The notes under the pieces: generated by a model
The model's input: only the letters and a program-made list of their open reading frames with translations
Told to the model about the DNA's origin: nothing
The model's database searches: none
From: Nectonema munidae
Lineage: Eukaryota; Nematomorpha; Nectonematoida; Nectonematidae
Direction: 5' to 3'
DNA: 64,000 nt
Assembly (NCBI GenBank): GCA_030549495.1
Contig: JAUIRK010000977.1
Coordinates: 211,636-275,635, forward strand
Shown: positions 23,511 through 33,754 of the stretch, piece after piece
Layout of the letters: every line of letters starts with the position of its first letter
Numbering within the stretch: the stretch's first letter is position 1
Position numbers and translations under genes: made by a program

Positions 23511-23619
23511 TAAAAATATTTATAAAAACTTATTAATCTCTGAGAAAAATAGGGGGGGGCACTTTACGTCCCCCCCAGCACTTGAGCGGACAAATTTTGC
23601 CCAGCACTAATAGGGTTAA

Positions 23620-24180
23620 ACATCTCCATACTTCTTGTCTCGGTATCCCATTATATGCTTTTTCCAAGTCTATAAACACGGCATGTAAATCTTTTTACTT
23701 TTCCTTATACTTTCCAACATCTGCCTTAAAATGAATATTGTATTTGTTCTTCCCTTTTGATTCATAAATCCAAACTGACCGCCAATATCTTCTCCTTATT
23801 CCTCAGTCTGTTTTCTATAATTCTCTCCCAGATTTTCATCGTATGAGATCCAAGTTTTATTCCTCAATAGTTTGAGTGAGCTTGAGCACATCGCTCTTCT
23901 CTTTGAAAATTGGTTCAATTACACTCGCTTTCCTTATGGTATAACCTCTTGTTCTATAATTTTATTCATCAGTCCTCACAGGATATCCACTCCTTTTTCT
24001 ACTAATCCTTTCCACAGCTTTACAATCAGGCCCTATAGTTTTCTTGTTCTTTATCTTTTTCATCGCCATCTCAAACTCTTTTCCCACCCTATCTTCCAAG
24101 TACCATCGGTGATATTTTTCATTCAGTAATTCAGCAAAATATTGCTTCCATCTTTCGAGAACTTTTCTGTCATTCTTCAA
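23620..24180 (-). pseudogene. LINE reverse transcriptase, N-terminal half
   Basis: The frame at 23962-24180 has WKQYFAELLNEKY and KKIKNKKTIGPD, the usual start of an RTE reverse transcriptase. Further along the - strand other frames hold the motif region with NQFGF-like text and, just before 23620, AYNGIPRQEVWRCL (relatives read AYDRVPREELW). The catalytic Asp of that AYD motif is Asn here. The next codons after the insertion continue at 19465. Confidence 0.75.
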
Positions 24181-24222
24181 AGTTTATCCCGCAAAATCTT
24201 TCATTTCTTTGACGTGCTGTAT

Positions 24223-24405
24223 CAGTGGCGGATCCAGAAATTGATAACAGAGGGGCCATTTCAACTAATAAATTAATTTTAAATGATTTAATAAATTGTT
24301 TTTTATTATTTAATTAATAAAGACTTTGTTCAAAAATATGAATACTGGACAGGGGGCCGAGGCCCTATAGCCCCTCCCCCCCCCCCTCCCTTGTATCCGC
24401 CATTG
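24223..24405. mobile_element. hAT MITE, 183 bp, with exact 8-bp target duplication
   Basis: It starts CAGTGGCGGATCCAGA and ends TGTATCCGCCATTG (inverted). It is flanked by TGCTGTAT at 24215-24222 and 24406-24413. The inner ends are G-rich and C-rich. It has no coding sequence and was inserted in the LINE between the reverse transcriptase and linker regions. Confidence 0.9.
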
Positions 24406-24594
24406 TGCTGTATGTCTTTTATTGACTTATTTCAACATTTTGCTAACCATTATACTTTCTTTTGTTCTTGATGTGTTTCTAGATCTTCATATATATATAT
24501 ATATTCGCACACGCTTCTGCTTTAGCCACAGATGCTACTTTCTTTACCTCTTTTCTTGCACGCTGGTATTCTACGTTATCTTCTTGCTCCCACT

Positions 24595-24885
24595 TTATCT
24601 TTGCATTTTCTTTCTCTTTATTTTGTCTTTTGAGTTCTTCTCCCACCAACCATTCAAAACTTGTATGCCATCATCCACTCTTTCTAATACCTTTTGCTTG
24701 AATTCTTCTTGTTTTGTTACATCAATTAATTTTCTCCACTTTATCCTTCTCTCACCTATTTCTTTTCTAGGTCTTGGAATATTCATCAAAAGAGTTAGAA
24801 CCACGAGTCTATTTTGCGGCGCCACATGGTCACCTAAAATTACCCTGCAGTCTATTACTTCGTTTATCTTCAACCGTCTATGCAT
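24595..24885 (-). pseudogene. LINE linker between endonuclease and reverse transcriptase
   Basis: The 96-residue frame contains DCRVILGDHVAPQNRLVV and RRIKWRKL. This matches the segment that joins endonuclease and reverse transcriptase in RTE-type LINEs (usually VIPGE-x-VAxQHRLLV then PRIKWW). It lies in the expected order between the endonuclease (25184-25723) and the reverse transcriptase (23620-24180). The frame is not continuous with either side. Confidence 0.7.
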
Positions 24886-25183
24886 CTAAGATAATCTATC
24901 TGTGATGCATCAGAAGCAATCTTGTAGGTGATTGATGAAGTGATGATATTCTCTTTCCTTTTGTTGAAAAATGTGTTTGCAATCATTAAATCCATTGCAT
25001 TAGGGACTTTTATCACTCTTTCCCATCTTTATATATGCGCCCATATCCATGATCTCCATGTTTTCTTTCGATGGCTTTGCTATTTTGACCGATATGGCCA
25101 TTAAGGTCTGCCCCCAAGATTATTCTTTCCTCTGTTGGAATACTTGCTTTCTAACTTTCTCCAAAAACCCTCCTTTTCTTCTT

Positions 25184-25723
25184 CTATAACTTCAGGTTAT
25201 GGGAGGCAGAGGCACTTATCACGTTTAACGAATTTCTCCCATACATCATCCTATCTCCTTCTCCAGTAACACTTATAAAATTTTCTTTCATTGTGGATGA
25301 GAGTATTATCCTCACTCCATTTCTTCCACATGGTTTTGCGCTACTATAATACAATTTGTATCCTTCTGCCATCTCTCGCTTTATTACTCCTCCACCTAGT
25401 TTCTTTATACACAATATATGTAATCTTCTCATCTTCATCAATTCCACCACCTCTCTTCCTCGATTTTTCATAGTGCTGACGTTCAGGCTTCCTACTCTGA
25501 GACCGCTTTGAGCTCGATTCTTTAGCCGTACACGCTCGTTGAACGGTAGCCCTTGTATTTTCACAGGGGTTGGGCGAAGCCCCTCTGCGTTGCTTATGGG
25601 ATATGTCCTAGCCTTTGTTTGAGAAATTTTATTGAGATCTTTTGGTTTTGGCAAAAAAAAATTTATGGCGGATGCCCTTCCTAACCCCAACCCTCTCCAT
25701 TTATCCGGGTTTGGGATCGGCAC
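25184..25723 (-). pseudogene. LINE endonuclease domain (RTE type)
   Basis: A 179-residue open frame. It begins in the conserved 5' stretch seen upstream of RTE-type ORFs (PDKWRGLGLGRASAI). It then holds GSLNVSTM (residues 78-85), the first motif of APE-like nucleases, followed by GREVVELM, LHILC, EGYKLYYSSAKP and RNGVRIIL. The position where relatives have the catalytic Glu (LC-x-Q-E-T) reads LCIKK, so the active site is lost. In a live element this enzyme nicks target DNA to prime reverse transcription. The domain is cut off after SASHN; further pieces continue at 24595-24885. Confidence 0.85.
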
Positions 25724-25890
25724 TTGAGATTCATAATGAGAAACTCAATGGCCTTAATTTTATTACAGTGTTGCTTATTTTGACAGAAATATCTCCATTT
25801 ACTCTCATCCAAAATGCTACAGCGTATCTTTCAAGGTCTAGCGGAAATTTCTCTTCTTAAATTTTACTTCCAAACAATTTATCTAAGCAT

Positions 25891-26030
25891 CACTGGGGGA
25901 TCCAATGGGAGGCCGCATTGGCCTTTGCCCTCCTATAGAGTGAGGCCTCAAAGATTCTTGTTTCAATTTTTCTGGACCCTTCATTAATGAGGATTTCTAT
26001 GGTATTGAAATTTCGTCTGGATCCGCCACT
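25891..26030. mobile_element. Short hAT-like element or pair of ends
   Basis: CACTGGGGGATCCAATGGG at 25891 and the inverted form GGATCCGCCACT ending at 26030 resemble the CAGTGGCGGATCC hAT ends. No clear 8-bp duplication is left. It could be a MITE of 140 bp, or the left end could belong to the transposase-bearing hAT that follows. Confidence 0.45.
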
Positions 26031-26299
26031 AAAAATGACTTCGAAAATTACCTTTACTAATTTTGCTTTTTCATAAAACATCAATACTTGTTGGTAGTTG
26101 ATTGCGTTTATATCAACGATATGACAAGTCGAAATATTATTCTGTCTACACACCCAATTTGAGTAGTGAAAATGTTGATAATATATTATCAATAATATCA
26201 CACAGTGATTCACCAATAGTCTTTCAACTGGCGAATTGGACAATGATTGCACTCCGTGTGCTGCCAAGTTGACAGGTATGATGAATAAACTCTCTTTTT

Positions 26300-28042
26300 T
26301 CTCGCAAATCAAATTTTGAATGTGTTAAAATGGACTGGTTTGGTTCCCGAATACTTAGTTGGGCAAGGTTATCATGGCGCAGCAGCGATGAGTGGAGCTT
26401 TTAATGGTGTACAAACAGAGGTACGGCGTCTTTGTGGAAACCGAGCAATATATGTACAATGTGCAGCTCATTCTTTGAACCTGACTTTAGTTAAAGCTAG
26501 TGAAGTTCCAGAGATTCGAAACACCTTTGGTATTGTTGGCAGTTTAGCAAAATTTTTCAATTTGAGTGCTGTTAAAAGTAGAAAATTAGAAGAAGCGTAA
26601 ATGCATCAACTGATAAGATCTCTAAATACAGGCTCAAAGTTCCATGTCAAACTCGTTGGGTGGAGAAATACAAGACTATTCACACAGCATACTTTTTGTA
26701 TTCTGTAGTGATTGATGTACTTCATGACAAAAGCGGGGATAAATCTTCTTCCTCTTCAGAGGCTAATTGCTTAGTCAACTCTCTAACTAAATCCGAGTTT
26801 GTTGTTGGGCTGGTTTCGATGAATGATGTAATGACTCTTATTTTACAATCTAGTTCGAATGATATTTTCTCTGCTGTGAAACAAGTCTCAATCATAAAAC
26901 AGCTAACCTAGATTAACTGCAGCTCGAAGAATAGAGAAACAACGAAACTCATTTTGAGAAATATTTTGAAACGCTCAAAAATGTATGGGGAAGAGCCTTT
27001 GAGTATTCCAAAGATAGTTAAAAGAATGACAAAAAGGACTAATATTCCAGCTGCCTCTCCAATGGAGTTTTACCGCCGTTCCATTTTCAGCCTTTCTTGC
27101 ATGGTATTATTTCGCAAATTGTTGATCGATTTGAAAAACCCAATACAACTAATACCACAGTTTGCTAAAAAAATTAACTTTAATGATGTTAGAAAAGGAT
27201 TTGTTATTTAGTGAAGAATAGTGAATTGCAGCTCGGAAGAACTAGAATTAGAGTTCCAAACTTGGCAACTTTTTTTGCAAGTCAACTCCTGATATTTCAC
27301 ACGATTCAATTACAACTTTGAAAATATGTGAAGAAGCATTTTATCCAAATATCTACAAACTTTTAAACATTTACGCCACCTTACCAGTTTCCTCATCAAC
27401 CGCTGAGCGCACTTTCTCAGTACTTAAAAATTTGAAATCTTATCTTCGCTCTAATACAGGAGAAGATCGGTTGAATGGCCTAACATTAGCTTATATTCAT
27501 CGAGACATAAGTTGTACTGATATCGTGAGGGAAACCCTCGAGCTTTTTTCACTCTAACAAAGAAAAATTCAAATGTAAATCCTTCTATTTCACCTCAATC
27601 AAACTTTTTGAAAGATTTAAATTTCCTTTTTTACTACTTTTGCACATTCTTTTTCCGTTTTTTTGTCATTTTTTTATTAATTATTAAATTTTATTCTTCA
27701 TTATTTTGTGAAAAGAAAAAGGCGATTCATTTTATGAAGGAGAGAAAGCACGCTTAAATGACAAATGCAATTTCATATACATAATTCCTAAACAAGTATA
27801 CATATATATCTTCATAAATTCAAAATCAGGGTATATTATAAAGTATGAATCCACATGTATAAAAAATATATTTTTGCAATTTATTCATGGCAAAATGATG
27901 TTAAAAATATGAAAACAGGTATTTAGTGATTCTAAAAGACATAATACAGCTGTTGTATTCTCTGAAGACTTTTAGCAAAATTGCAAAGAAATTTAAATAG
28001 ATTTCGCCCCTCCCCTGTAAGTAATTTCTGGATTCGCCACTG
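26300..28042 (+). mobile_element. hAT transposon (CAGTGGCGGATCC group), left end unclear
   Basis: The transposase remnant at 26316-27557 is followed by a right end finishing GGATTCGCCACTG at 28042. The last 190 bp are repeated at 11309-11496. No target duplication could be matched because the left end is uncertain. Confidence 0.7.
26316..27557 (+). pseudogene. hAT transposase remnant, TTF-zinc-finger/HAT-dimerisation type
   Basis: The first block (26316-26597) reads YLVGQGYHGAAAMSGAFNGV then CAAHSLNLTLVKA. This is the second catalytic region and the C-x-x-H motif of ZMYM1-like hAT transposases. The catalytic Asp of GQGYDGA is His here. A second block (26660-26911) has RWVEKYKTIHTAYFLY (the frame is entered upstream) and SLTKSEFVVGLVS. 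A third (26954-27211) has PAASPMEFYRRSIF. The C-terminal dimerisation domain (27318-27557) has LPVSSSTAERTFSVLKNLK and GEDRLNGLTLAYIHRDI. The N-terminal zinc-finger part is missing and frames change between blocks. Inactive. Confidence 0.85.
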
Positions 28043-29090
28043 GCTACTACTTAGGATATTCCATAAAAAAAAGCTCGCTATTTATGGTAATGAAACAATA
28101 AATACAATTATGCAAATATTTATCAATTAATTTAAGTAATTTTTAATTAAATTAGATATTTAATTACTGAGTAGGTAGAAAGTTAGATAGTTAGTTAGTT
28201 TATTATTTTACTGAGAAGTTGGAGGTTGTTTAGGCACGATGCAGCAAAGTCTCGGTCTGATCCAGGATTAGGGTTAGGTTGCCTCCATGTAAACGGACAA
28301 TGCATATATTTGCTTGAAAGAAAATATTCAGAAAGGGAGACGTCTATCTATCAATTATTTATATTTTAGTTTCAATGAAGCGAAGATTCAAATAGATGTT
28401 TTTTAAGATTTTTATTATGTCTTATTGGTGCCTGTTAAAATTTATATCTTTGTTATAATTTCACTTCTGAAATTTATATCACTTCTTTTACTTACAGAAC
28501 AAACCTATTGTTTAGATGCCTGCAAAAGTTTAACATTAACAAGATTATGTGAAAAAATATATATCATTTCTTTCGAAGATTTCATTATACTATATTTCAA
28601 TATGTTGACAATATATCAACACCTATTAAACATTTAAAAAAAGAATAAAACTTAAACTTAATAAATATTTGCCACTTTTCAATTTTAATTTGGATATGAA
28701 ATAGCAACCATGTATGGCTTCTTCACCGTACATTGTCGGTATAAATATAACGAATACTCTTCGTTAAAAAATAACAAAGTGGTATTTCTAACTACTTATA
28801 ACATAGGCGATGTATTCCGACAGCCCATAAAAAAAGCTTTAACTTGGTATATCGCATGATTCAAATGGTTGAGAAATGCGAAAGTTATACGCGTTTTAAA
28901 ATTGGACCAAATTTAAGCTTCACAGCTAGGCCTACTAACCTACTAAAATAAACCACACTCGCGTAAAGGTGTGGTGAAGCATATACGAGGCAAGAACTGC
29001 GTTCACAAACGCGCAATGCAACATGTGCTAATCTTTCTTCACATAGTTGTGCCCTAAAATCAATAACAAGCGTGATAGCAGTGATGTGTA
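28043..29090. other. No gene seen
   Basis: AT-rich. A short telomere-like word (GGATTAGGGTTAGGTT, 28267-28282) and a 43-bp repeat at 28743-28785 (see 32531-32572) are the only structure noticed. Confidence 0.4.
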
Positions 29091-29213
29091 CAAGGGCGGA
29101 TGATACAGGGGGTGGATTGGGTGGCTAGCTTTACTCTTTACATGTGCTGAAGTTATTTTTATTGCAATTTCTTTATCATATAGTCAAATACTTGAAAAGA
29201 TATCTATCTAGAC

Positions 29214-29745
29214 CAGTGGTTCCCAACCTTTTTGACGCTTCGTACCCCTAAAATTTTTTTTGCGCCCCTTAAAGTTTATGTAATGAAAATTTACAAATTT
29301 ATTTAAAAGAAAAGTTGAAATAAAAAAATGACAAAAATTTGCATAATCATTTTTTATGAGGTACTATATTAACAAAAATGAAATATATGGAAATAAAATG
29401 AAACAATCTGCATCCAAACAACTTCCATTTTAAAAAATAATTCAATTTTTTATTCTTTTTTAAAAAGCTAATAATTTTATACAAAGTCCACCTCAAATTT
29501 AATGACTATTTTGCTCCTGTTTTCTGCATATGAGTTTCTCAAAACGTGGTACTTTGCTACTGATAGCAATTCGCATATCTGCTTGTGCACTCAAGCGATT
29601 TCTAGATTTAGTCTTTATTGACAAAAGGGTACTAAATCCTGACTCGCACAAGTAAGTTGTCACAAATGGAATAAGCATACTTTGTGCTTTTTTACAAAGT
29701 CTTGGAAACATCTCCCTTGCCGAGGGCCAATATTGTTCCAAAATA
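29214..29745 (-). mobile_element. hAT 3' fragment on the minus strand (SCAND3-like)
   Basis: The end CAGTGGTTCCCAACCTTTTT at 29214 is a classic hAT terminal repeat, preceded by ATCTAGAC, which fits the preferred hAT target. The - strand frame at 29499-29741 gives the C-terminal dimerisation part: QSMLIPFVTTYLCESGFSTL, then IKTKSRNRLSAQADMRIAIS. Similarity stops at about 29745, where the + strand transposase begins. Only the 3' end of this element remains. Confidence 0.8.
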
Positions 29746-32097
29746 AGGAAGCAGCACCATCACTCATGGATGTATGTGAAGCCGTAAAAAACTTCAAAGA
29801 CTTTAGCGACACAAAAAAGATTAACTTCATAGTAAAACATTGGAGACCAAAACCATCACATAATTTTGACACTCAGAGAGTATCCAACAAGAAACAGATA
29901 TCATTCCAGTCAAAATGGTTAGAAAGAAGGAATTTGCTGGCCTATAGTGATCATGAAGATTTTAGAGGTGACTGGTGTCTTTCATGTGTCTTGTTTCTCA
30001 GGGAAGATGAGAAGAGAAATTGTGGGACATTTGTCATCACCCCATATCGTAACTACAATAAATCAAAGAGTTATTGGACGCTCACGAAAAGAAAAGCCAT
30101 CATAAAATAAGTCTTGAGCGCATGATATGTCTCCGGGCTCAGCACAAAGACATAAATTGTCGGGTTGATGTTCAGATTAATAAGTCAGTTCAACAAAATG
30201 TTCAGAAGAATAAAACAGTGTTGCCTTATATTGTCGATGCTGTAATGTTCTGTGCAAAGCAACAGATAGCACTGCGAGGTCACAGAGTAGAATTTAGTGA
30301 ATCTCTATCTAGCAATGTAGGAAATTTCGTCGCACTCCTACGGTTGATGGCAAAAACGTGTCCAGAACTGAATGACCACCTGGTATTCGGTCCTGCCAAC
30401 TCTCGATACACGAGTAAGACAATTCAGAACGATGTGATATATGTTGCTGCTGATAATCCGAGACAACTTCAGAGAATGTATCAGAAAATGTCCTCACTTT
30501 TCTATAATAGCTGATGAAACTACCTCGAATGGACATGAAATTTTATCTGTGTGCCTCAGGATACTTGACTTTGTTGATGATGCTTCAAAGCCAAGAAAGC
30601 GGGAAGTGTTGTTAGATTTAGTTGATTTTGAAAGGACCACCGGTGTGGAAATAGCTGTAGCAATCAAAGAATCCCTAAAAAAAATCGGATCGACCTTAGT
30701 CACTGCCGTGGCGAGGCTTATGACACTACAGCTTCGATGAGTTCTGAGAGAGTTGGCGTTCAAGTTGAAATTTTAAAGCTTGGCCCTGACGCCCAATTCC
30801 AAGGATGTTGCCTCCATTCCTTAAATCTTGTTATTTGTCATGCATGCAAAATATCATCAATAAACAATATGATGGACACATGCCGTGAGCTTTACAGCTT
30901 TTCGACAATTCACCCAAGCGGCAACGCTTTTTTAAGATCATTATTGATTCACTGGCACCAGATGTGAGAAAAACAAAGCTGAAGAACCTATGTAAAACCC
31001 GTTGGGTCGAACGGCACACGACATTTGAAACTATTTTTCAACTATATGAATACATAGTTGCTACTCTGAATGAAATCTGTCAGCCGATCAAAGATGAAAG
31101 ATTCTATCCAAACAACGATGATTGGAACTGGGATTCCTCCATTAGAACAGAGGCTAATGGTCTTCGCCATACGCTCGTGGACTTCGGACACATCGTAAGC
31201 TTTGTCATTGCCAAGGAGATGTTGGAACCACTGCGTCCAGTCGTGACTGCATTAGAAGGTTCCCATTTGGAGGTGTACCTAGGATTCCAGAAAATAGAAC
31301 AGGTTATGTCAACATATCAAGACATACGATTAGAAGTAGACGTCTGATTTGATCGTGTATATCGTAAAGTGCTGGAACTAAGTAGTCTTGTTGGCTCACG
31401 TGAACAGAGACCAAGGATCTGTAGGAAGCAAACGATGAGAGATAACCATCCATCAGATACAGTTTTCAACTACTGGAAGAGAACTTTAGTTATTCCATTC
31501 CTTGATACTACCTGCAGTGAACTGAGATGTCGTTTCAGTGATGACAAACGTGCCCATTATGAACTATGCTGTCTCGTTCCAGAAGTGATTCTTCAGAAGA
31601 CCAAAGAAACATTACCAAAGTTGACTGAAAATCTGCATGACAAATGGTTTCATGTGTTACCATTACCTGCTGCTCTTGATAGCGAGATGTTTCGCTGGTT
31701 AAATTACTGGATGAACAAAGGCACCATAGGCGACATATCTGTGACATCTCTCCTGGCCAATCATGCTGATGAAATGTTCTTTCCAAATGTGAGAGAACTT
31801 CTCAAAAAACTAGCCGTCCTTCCAATCGGTAGCACTGAAGCAGAAAGGGCATTTTCCTGTGTTAAGAGGATACACACGTGGCTGAGAACGACTATGAATA
31901 CAGAACGACTGTCGAATCTTGCAGTAATCGCTATGAATGGCATGGTTATACAACCTAAGACCGAGGAGATATGTAAACAGTTTCTTTCTAGATACCCACG
32001 CCGTATCCAGGCACCCACACTTTTTGACCCTAAACTAACCTACTATCTGCAGTACACGTTTGTTCAGACGAACAATATCAAGCCTTACCGTAAATAA
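29745..32097 (+). pseudogene. hAT transposase remnant, ZMYM1 / PRKR-repressor-like
   Basis: This is the best kept hAT coding region here, spread over several frames. It has an N-terminal TTF-zinc-finger-like part (SFQSKWLERRNLLAYSD, GDWCLSCVLF, 29745-30110). A DUF4371-like block follows (EKKSHHKISLERM, CAKQQIALRGHRVEF, 30074-30514). Next come FSIIADETTSNG with the first catalytic Asp (near 30510), then AYDTTASM (second Asp kept, neighbours changed) and CCLHSLNLVICHACKI. RTRWVER is preserved as KTRWVERHTTFE (30964-31347). The C-terminal frame (31369-32097, 242 aa) has YWKRTLVIPFLD and the dimerisation motif LPIGSTEAERAFSCVKR. Several frame changes and stops make it inactive. Confidence 0.9.
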
Positions 32098-32502
32098 CGT
32101 ATTAAGGCCTACAATTATACTTTGCTGGTTTGTCTTTTGCAATTTACGAATTAAAAATATTGCATTTTTTGGAAAGTTTTATTTTTTTGTTATCATTCTT
32201 CAAATTCGGCTCTCAGATTCTCGATAAAAGTAAAAATATTGTGAGCCCAGTAACCATGGAAAAGTCAATCTCCATCCCTGTTTATCAATATTGAATTGTT
32301 AGCCATGCCTACGTCTAATCGGTAACTATTGTTGTCTACACCTGGCCTCATGTTCCTCAAACGGAGAGCGTTGTTAAAACTTTGGATTCATTTAGGATGA
32401 ATTTTTGAACCAAAAACAATATAGTAAATGTGTGAACCTACAAAAATTTGAACCATAATTTTAATTATCCACCCCCATAGAAATTTTCTAGATCCGCCAC
32501 TG

Positions 32503-32999
32503 ATGTAGTTTTTCTTTCGCACACTTTCGGAAATATAACGAATACTCTTCGTAAAAATTCTATAAAGTGGTATGATCAGTTCAAAAAAAATCACAAAAAT
32601 TCCAATAATTTAAAAGATAAAATTTTTTTTGGAAAAAAAATCAGCCTAAGACACTCTCCACAATATAGGTATTGCGTGGTATATTTTTTAAAAAATTTAC
32701 TTGTAAAATTTTTGAACCACAGTGGTTCATAAAAAATGTGGTACGGCTAAAAAAGATCTCTATAATCTATATAATATGGACCCATATATCGCTCAAATTT
32801 AGTTTTCATAATTTCACTTTTCAATTACTTTTAATTTTCTATCCTCAAATATAATGAAAATCTAATACACGCTTAAATTTCATATCTAGAACTTCTGTTT
32901 AAAATTTCATGTATTTTCAAAAAGTGCAAGGTAATTTTTTAGAGGCGTTGAAAAACAAAAATTTAATATTAACTATCTTGAAAAATCGAGATGTGTTGA
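32503..32999. other. No gene seen; 43-bp repeat at its start
   Basis: Positions 32531-32572 repeat 28743-28785 in the same orientation (ATATAACGAATACTCTTCGT, containing the hairpin AACGAA/TTCGTT, then AAAGTGGTAT). The rest is AT-rich without recognisable features. Confidence 0.4.
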
Positions 33000-33307
33000 A
33001 GATGCATGAGAGCTTTGCCAAGCTCCTAAAATAAGTTTTCTGTGTTCAAAATTGTATATCATTATAAATTTCCAAGGCGACTAAGTTATAACGTAAACTG
33101 CAGATAATATCAAAATTTTGTTGAAAAATTTTAACTTTTTATTTTGATTGACAGTTTTTGATATGACGGTCATTCAACTACCATGAAAATGGTAACAATA
33201 GCGAGTTTATGAAAAGTCAAGAAATTTGAGTGAATATGGCTCACTCAATTTAGTATATTTTTAGTTAAGGGGATTGGGGAATTTTACGCGACCTAGCAAT
33301 AATAGGG
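33000..33307. mobile_element. Solitary diverged end of the satellite-bearing piggyBac family
   Basis: On the - strand it begins CCCTATTATTGCTAGG next to TTAA (33308-33311). It follows the left end of the 4.1-kb element (19470 to about 19760) with shared blocks such as ATTTTCATGGTAGTTGAATG and AACTGTCAATCAAAATAAAA. It lacks the arrays and is much more diverged than the other two copies, so it is older. Confidence 0.75.
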
Positions 33308-33754
33308 TTAATTCGATTTCTAGTAACGTTATGAAAGAGACAAACGAAGTGATAACGATCACTGCACGGAATCAATGCTTTAGCATGCCACTAACTTTAA
33401 AAACAAGGTAACGTAAAATGAATTATGAAAGGCACTACGAAAACGCTCGCCTAAACGTTTCAATAAGTTGCAATTGAGCTATTTTTCTAAAAAATATCTT
33501 ATATCATAACTGGACTTATATCATCATAAAATATTATTTTTTTAAAAAATACCTTTTGAGATAGCGTAAAATTTATTGAATAAAATATTCAAAAATCTAT
33601 TTGTATATATGCCACATCTAGATGTAATCTTGAATCTGTCCTTTTGGTATATTTAAATGAATTAAACAAATACATGCTGAAGGATATGGTAATTCTAAAA
33701 ATAAAGTTGAAGTATTTATTTTAATAAATAACTAATGATTATGCAATAGAATTC

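Larger units (their letters stand above)
19470..23615. mobile_element. 4.1-kb non-autonomous piggyBac carrying two satellite arrays, copy 1
   Basis: The ends are inverted CCCTATTAGTGCTGGG flanked by TTAA on both sides (19466-19469 and 23616-23619), so this is a piggyBac-superfamily insertion. It sits in the LINE reverse transcriptase, whose frame resumes exactly across the site. At the left end the TIR runs straight into GGGGGGCGTAAA. At the right end the same subterminal motif is moved inward by 26 bp. This asymmetry resembles the 28-bp offset of canonical piggyBac ends. There is no transposase. The interior has array A (about 19900-21130), a unique middle (21130-22080) and array B (about 22085-23510). 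Confidence 0.9.
18440..25860 (-). mobile_element. RTE-type LINE on the minus strand, interrupted by two DNA transposons
   Basis: Reading the - strand from about 25750 down to 18440 gives, in order, an AP-type endonuclease, a linker, reverse transcriptase fingers and palm, thumb and the C-terminal region, as in RTE-clade LINEs. Removing the inserts at 19470-23615 and 24223-24405 leaves roughly 3.1 kb, close to a full RTE length. The reading frame across the piggyBac insertion site is continuous once the insert and one TTAA are removed. The copy is dead: many frame changes, no visible YADD motif, and an altered endonuclease active site. Both ends are approximate. Confidence 0.85.
29091..32502 (+). 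mobile_element. hAT transposon, ZMYM1-like
   Basis: The right end is GATCCGCCACTG finishing at 32502, with ACCCCCATAG just inside. A decayed left end (CAAGGGCGGATGATACAGGG) lies at 29091. The transposase remnant (29745-32097) is in the expected orientation. A fragment of a different hAT on the opposite strand (29214-29745) sits between the left end and the transposase. The flanking 8-mers do not match well enough to call a target duplication. Confidence 0.65.

Noticed and set aside
24422-24889. Plus-strand open frame of 155 codons rich in Phe and Leu
   Set aside because: It is antisense to the LINE linker region. Its hydrophobic look comes from the purine-rich LINE coding strand.
28743-32572. 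Direct repeats as the long terminal repeats of a retroelement
   Set aside because: They are only 43 bp, with no primer site, polypurine tract or retroelement coding text between them.
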